The position numbers and the translations under genes are program-made. DNA of 64,000 bases from NCBI GenBank assembly GCA_963667195.1, contig OY762962.1:1674001-1738000 (forward strand), in the 5' to 3' direction. This document shows, piece by piece, positions 61,912 through 64,000 of this stretch. This stretch comes from UBA7703 sp963667195 (GTDB lineage Bacteria > Bacillota > Clostridia > Christensenellales > CAG-138). The first letter of the stretch is position 1. Each line of letters begins with the position of its first letter. The notes beneath the pieces are model-generated. The model did not search any database. It was not told the DNA's origin and worked only from the letters and a program-made list of their open reading frames with translations.

Positions 61912-62907
61912 ATGAAACACAACAAACTCCTCGCGGTGCTGATTGCGGCGCTGATGCTCCTCGGCATGCTGAGCGCCTGCGCGCCCGCCGCCACGACCAC
62001 CGCTACCGCCGCGCCGGAAGCAACCCAAGCCCCGGGCACGCTGCAGGAGGTGGCGGAGGCTCCCGCCTCAACAGGCGGCGTTGAAACCACCGACATGATG
62101 GGACGCGAGATCAAGCTAGCCGCGCCCGCAACGCGCGTCGTCGCGCTCAGCGCGGCGGACTGCGAAATCCTCTACGCCATCGGCGCGGGGGATCTGCTGG
62201 TTGGCCGCGGTGAATTCTGCGACTATCCGGCCGAGGTGCAGGCTGCCCCCGCCGTGCAGTCCGGCATGGAGACCAACATCGAGCAGATCATAGCGTTGGC
62301 TCCGCAGGTGCTCTTCATGAGCGCGATGGCGCAGACCGAGGATCAGGTCAAGCAGCTCGAAGCCGCGGGCATCCAGTGCGTCGTCTCCGACGCGAAGGAC
62401 ATCAACGGCGTCTATCAGGCCATCACGCTCATCGGCGCGGTCACCGGCCGGGATGCGGAGGCAATGGCGGTCGTGAACAAGATGGAATCCACGCTCTCCG
62501 AACTTTCTGTTCACGCGAGCGAACTGGAGGGCAAGAGCGTCTATTTCGAGGTCTCTCCGCTGCAATACGGTCTCTGGACTGCCGGTAAAGGCACGTTTAT
62601 GGACGAGATTGCGACGATGCTGGGCCTCAAGAACGTATTTGCGGACACTTCCGGCTGGGCGGAGATCTCCGAAGAGCAGGTGATCAAGGCGAACCCGGAC
62701 ATCATCGTGACCGTCGCGATGTACTTCGGTGAAGGACAGACGCCAACAGACGAGATTCTCTCCCGTCCGGGCTGGCAGGATGTCACCGCCGTGAAGAACG
62801 GAGACATCCTAAACCTCCAAAACAACGAGCTTTCGCGACCCGGCCCGCGCATTGCGGACGGAGCGCAGGCACTGTTTGACTTCGTCAAAGCGATTGTGAC
62901 GAAGTAG
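61912..62907 (+). CDS. cobalamin/siderophore ABC transporter substrate-binding lipoprotein (BtuF-like)
   Basis: The 331-residue protein has a lipoprotein signal (LIAALMLLGMLSAC, lipobox at the C), a threonine/alanine-rich linker, and a class III periplasmic-binding domain from TDMMGREIKLA to FVKAIVTK, with GAGDLLVGRGEFCDYPAEV and NPDIIVTVAMYF. Family members deliver cobalamin, heme or Fe-siderophores; the riboswitch makes cobalamin the best guess. The ATG at 61912 is chosen; an ATG 12 bases upstream abuts AAAGGG too closely. The permease follows 47 bases later. Confidence 0.9.
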   Translation: MKHNKLLAVLIAALMLLGMLSACAPAATTTATAAPEATQAPGTLQEVAEAPASTGGVETTDMMGREIKLAAPATRVVALSAADCEILYAIGAGDLLVGRGEFCDYPAEVQAAPAVQSGMETNIEQIIALAPQVLFMSAMAQTEDQVKQLEAAGIQCVVSDAKDINGVYQAITLIGAVTGRDAEAMAVVNKMESTLSELSVHASELEGKSVYFEVSPLQYGLWTAGKGTFMDEIATMLGLKNVFADTSGWAEISEEQVIKANPDIIVTVAMYFGEGQTPTDEILSRPGWQDVTAVKNGDILNLQNNELSRPGPRIADGAQALFDFVKAIVTK

Positions 62908-62953
62908 AAAGCGGCGTAAACGAACAACCCTGAGCAAAAAAAGGACAGAGCGG

Positions 62954-64000
62954 ATTGAAACAGAATCCTGAGTTAACGCGCGACGGAGGCGAGCTGCCGC
63001 CTCCCGCGCAGAACAGAATCAGCGGCAAACGGGAGGGCTTTCGCGCGGGCGAACTCCTCTTGTTTTCGCTTGTCACGCTGGCGGTGATGGCGCTCTGCGT
63101 CTGCGTCGGCAGCGTGAGTCTGCCGCTAAAAGAAACGCTGCTCGTCATCTGGAACGCGATCTGGGGCTTGCCGATGCCGGACGGCATCTCGGTGCCGATC
63201 ATTCTCTCCGTGCGCCTACCGCGCGTGCTCTGCGTGGCTCTCACGGGTGCCGCGCTCTCGCTCTGCGGCGGCGCTATGCAGGGACTACTCAAAAACCCGC
63301 TGGCGGACGGCAGCACGCTGGGCGTTGCGAGCGGCGCGTCCTTAGGCGCGGTGATCGCCATCGCGTTTGGCATCACGCTGCCGCAGCTTCCGTTTGCGGG
63401 CACGATGGTGCTTGCAATCGTGTTTGCGTTTCTCTCGCTTTTGATCATCCTCTCGCTCGCGTATAAAATCGATTATTCGATGAGCACGAACACGATCATC
63501 CTCATCGGCGTGATCTATTCGATGTTTGTTTCGAGCATTCTTGCGCTGATCATCTCGTTTGCGTCCGACCGCGTCAAGCAGATCACGTTCTGGACGATGG
63601 GCTCTCTGCTTGGCACCAACCTTCAAAACGCGCTGGTGCTGCTTGCGGCGCTCGTCGTGTTCGGCGGCATTATCCTGCGTTATTCGCGCGAGCTCAACGC
63701 CTTTGCCGTGAGCGAAAGCAACGCGCGCAGCATCGGCGTGCCCGTGCGGCAGGTCAAGCTCACGCTGCTCATCGCGGTGAGCGCGCTCATCGGCGTCTGC
63801 GTTTCCATCGGCGGCACGATCGGTTTTGTGGGTCTCGTGACGCCGCACATGGTGCGCATGATCGTAGGCCCCGACCACAAGCGCCTGCTGCCCGCGTCCC
63901 TCTTTGGCGGCGCGGTGTTTTTGATGCTCGCGGACCTCGTCGCGCGCACGCTTTTAAACCCCATCGAGCTGCCGATCGGCGTGGTCACGTCGTTCATCGG
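62954..64000 (+). CDS. FecCD family ABC transporter permease (BtuC-like), truncated by window end
   Basis: The frame is open to the last base, giving at least 349 residues. Transmembrane helices begin at about residue 36 (LLLFSLVTLAVMALCVCVGSV). The FecCD features are all there: LRLPRVLCVALTGAALSLCGGAMQG near residue 90, NPLADGSTLGVASGA, and GTIGFVGLVTPHMVRMIVGPDHK near 300. The start is a TTG preceded by GACAGAGCGG; no better start codon is in frame. It is the membrane partner of the preceding lipoprotein and presumably of an ATPase beyond the window. Confidence 0.9.

Noticed and set aside
1..64000. tRNA, rRNA or CRISPR arrays
   Set aside because: No cloverleaf-like sequence, rRNA segment or regularly spaced repeat array was seen in any gap.

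Overview
This is a chromosomal window from a GC-rich anaerobic Bacillota, most likely a Clostridia-class organism. The evidence is the mix of gene families: PadR/HAAS pair, DUF624, DUF6311, DUF6440, DUF4180, TIGR04076, an AdhE fermentation enzyme, stand-alone AICAR transformylase and archaeal-type IMP cyclohydrolase. Shine-Dalgarno sites of the AGGAGG type are strong, GTG and TTG starts are common, and hairpin plus T-tract terminators are abundant. No rRNA, tRNA, CRISPR array, intact insertion sequence or replication origin was seen.

Layout. 0-1.8 kb: a gene tail and a multiply frameshifted membrane-anchored gene. 1.9-3.3 kb: PadR regulator and HAAS membrane protein under a promoter with an operator-like dyad. 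3.3-7.4 kb: a sugar-acid kinase and HpcH-type aldolase, divergent from a LacI regulator and a DUF624 protein. 7.5-14.6 kb: an AraC regulator divergent from a six-gene operon (DegT aminotransferase, DapA-like lyase, aldo/keto reductase, AAC(3)-like acetyltransferase, D-2-hydroxyacid dehydrogenase, EamA exporter), which looks like an uncharacterised amino-sugar, cyclitol or keto-acid route. 14.7-26.8 kb: a purine operon purE-C-F-M-N/O-H(AICARFT)-D-L, lacking only purB, headed by a GntR/UTRA regulator; purN is fused in frame to an IMP cyclohydrolase.

27-34.9 kb is a mosaic: DUF362 ferredoxin-like protein, an AT-rich repeat-bearing gap, a methyltransferase, two small membrane proteins behind a structured leader with mutually exclusive hairpins (candidate orphan riboswitch or attenuator), an LRR lipoprotein built of two duplicated halves, YjjG and PpnP nucleotide-salvage genes with a 62-bp exact duplication, and a DHFR-like reductase. 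35.3-38.7 kb is an AT-rich island holding a two-gene Hachiman (HamAB) anti-phage system. 38.8-43.3 kb: DUF6311 membrane glycosyltransferase-like protein, DUF1003, TIGR04076, DUF6440 and a CorA transporter.

43.5-50.8 kb is a signalling block: membrane GGDEF cyclase, sensor kinase/OmpR regulator, multi-PAS HD-GYP phosphodiesterase (5-prime end probably frameshifted at a T7 tract), then MgtC. 50.9-55.6 kb: DUF4145 protein, thioredoxin, RluA-type pseudouridine synthase plus DUF4180, a membrane protein, an FlK-type thioesterase and an APH-like kinase. 55.7-58.8 kb: adhE with a ~400-nt leader that carries two copies of a structured motif and twin extended -10 promoters. 58.9-61.4 kb: LysR regulator and a D-aminoacylase-type amidohydrolase. 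61.5-64 kb: a cobalamin riboswitch controlling a BtuF/BtuC-type ABC importer that runs off the window.
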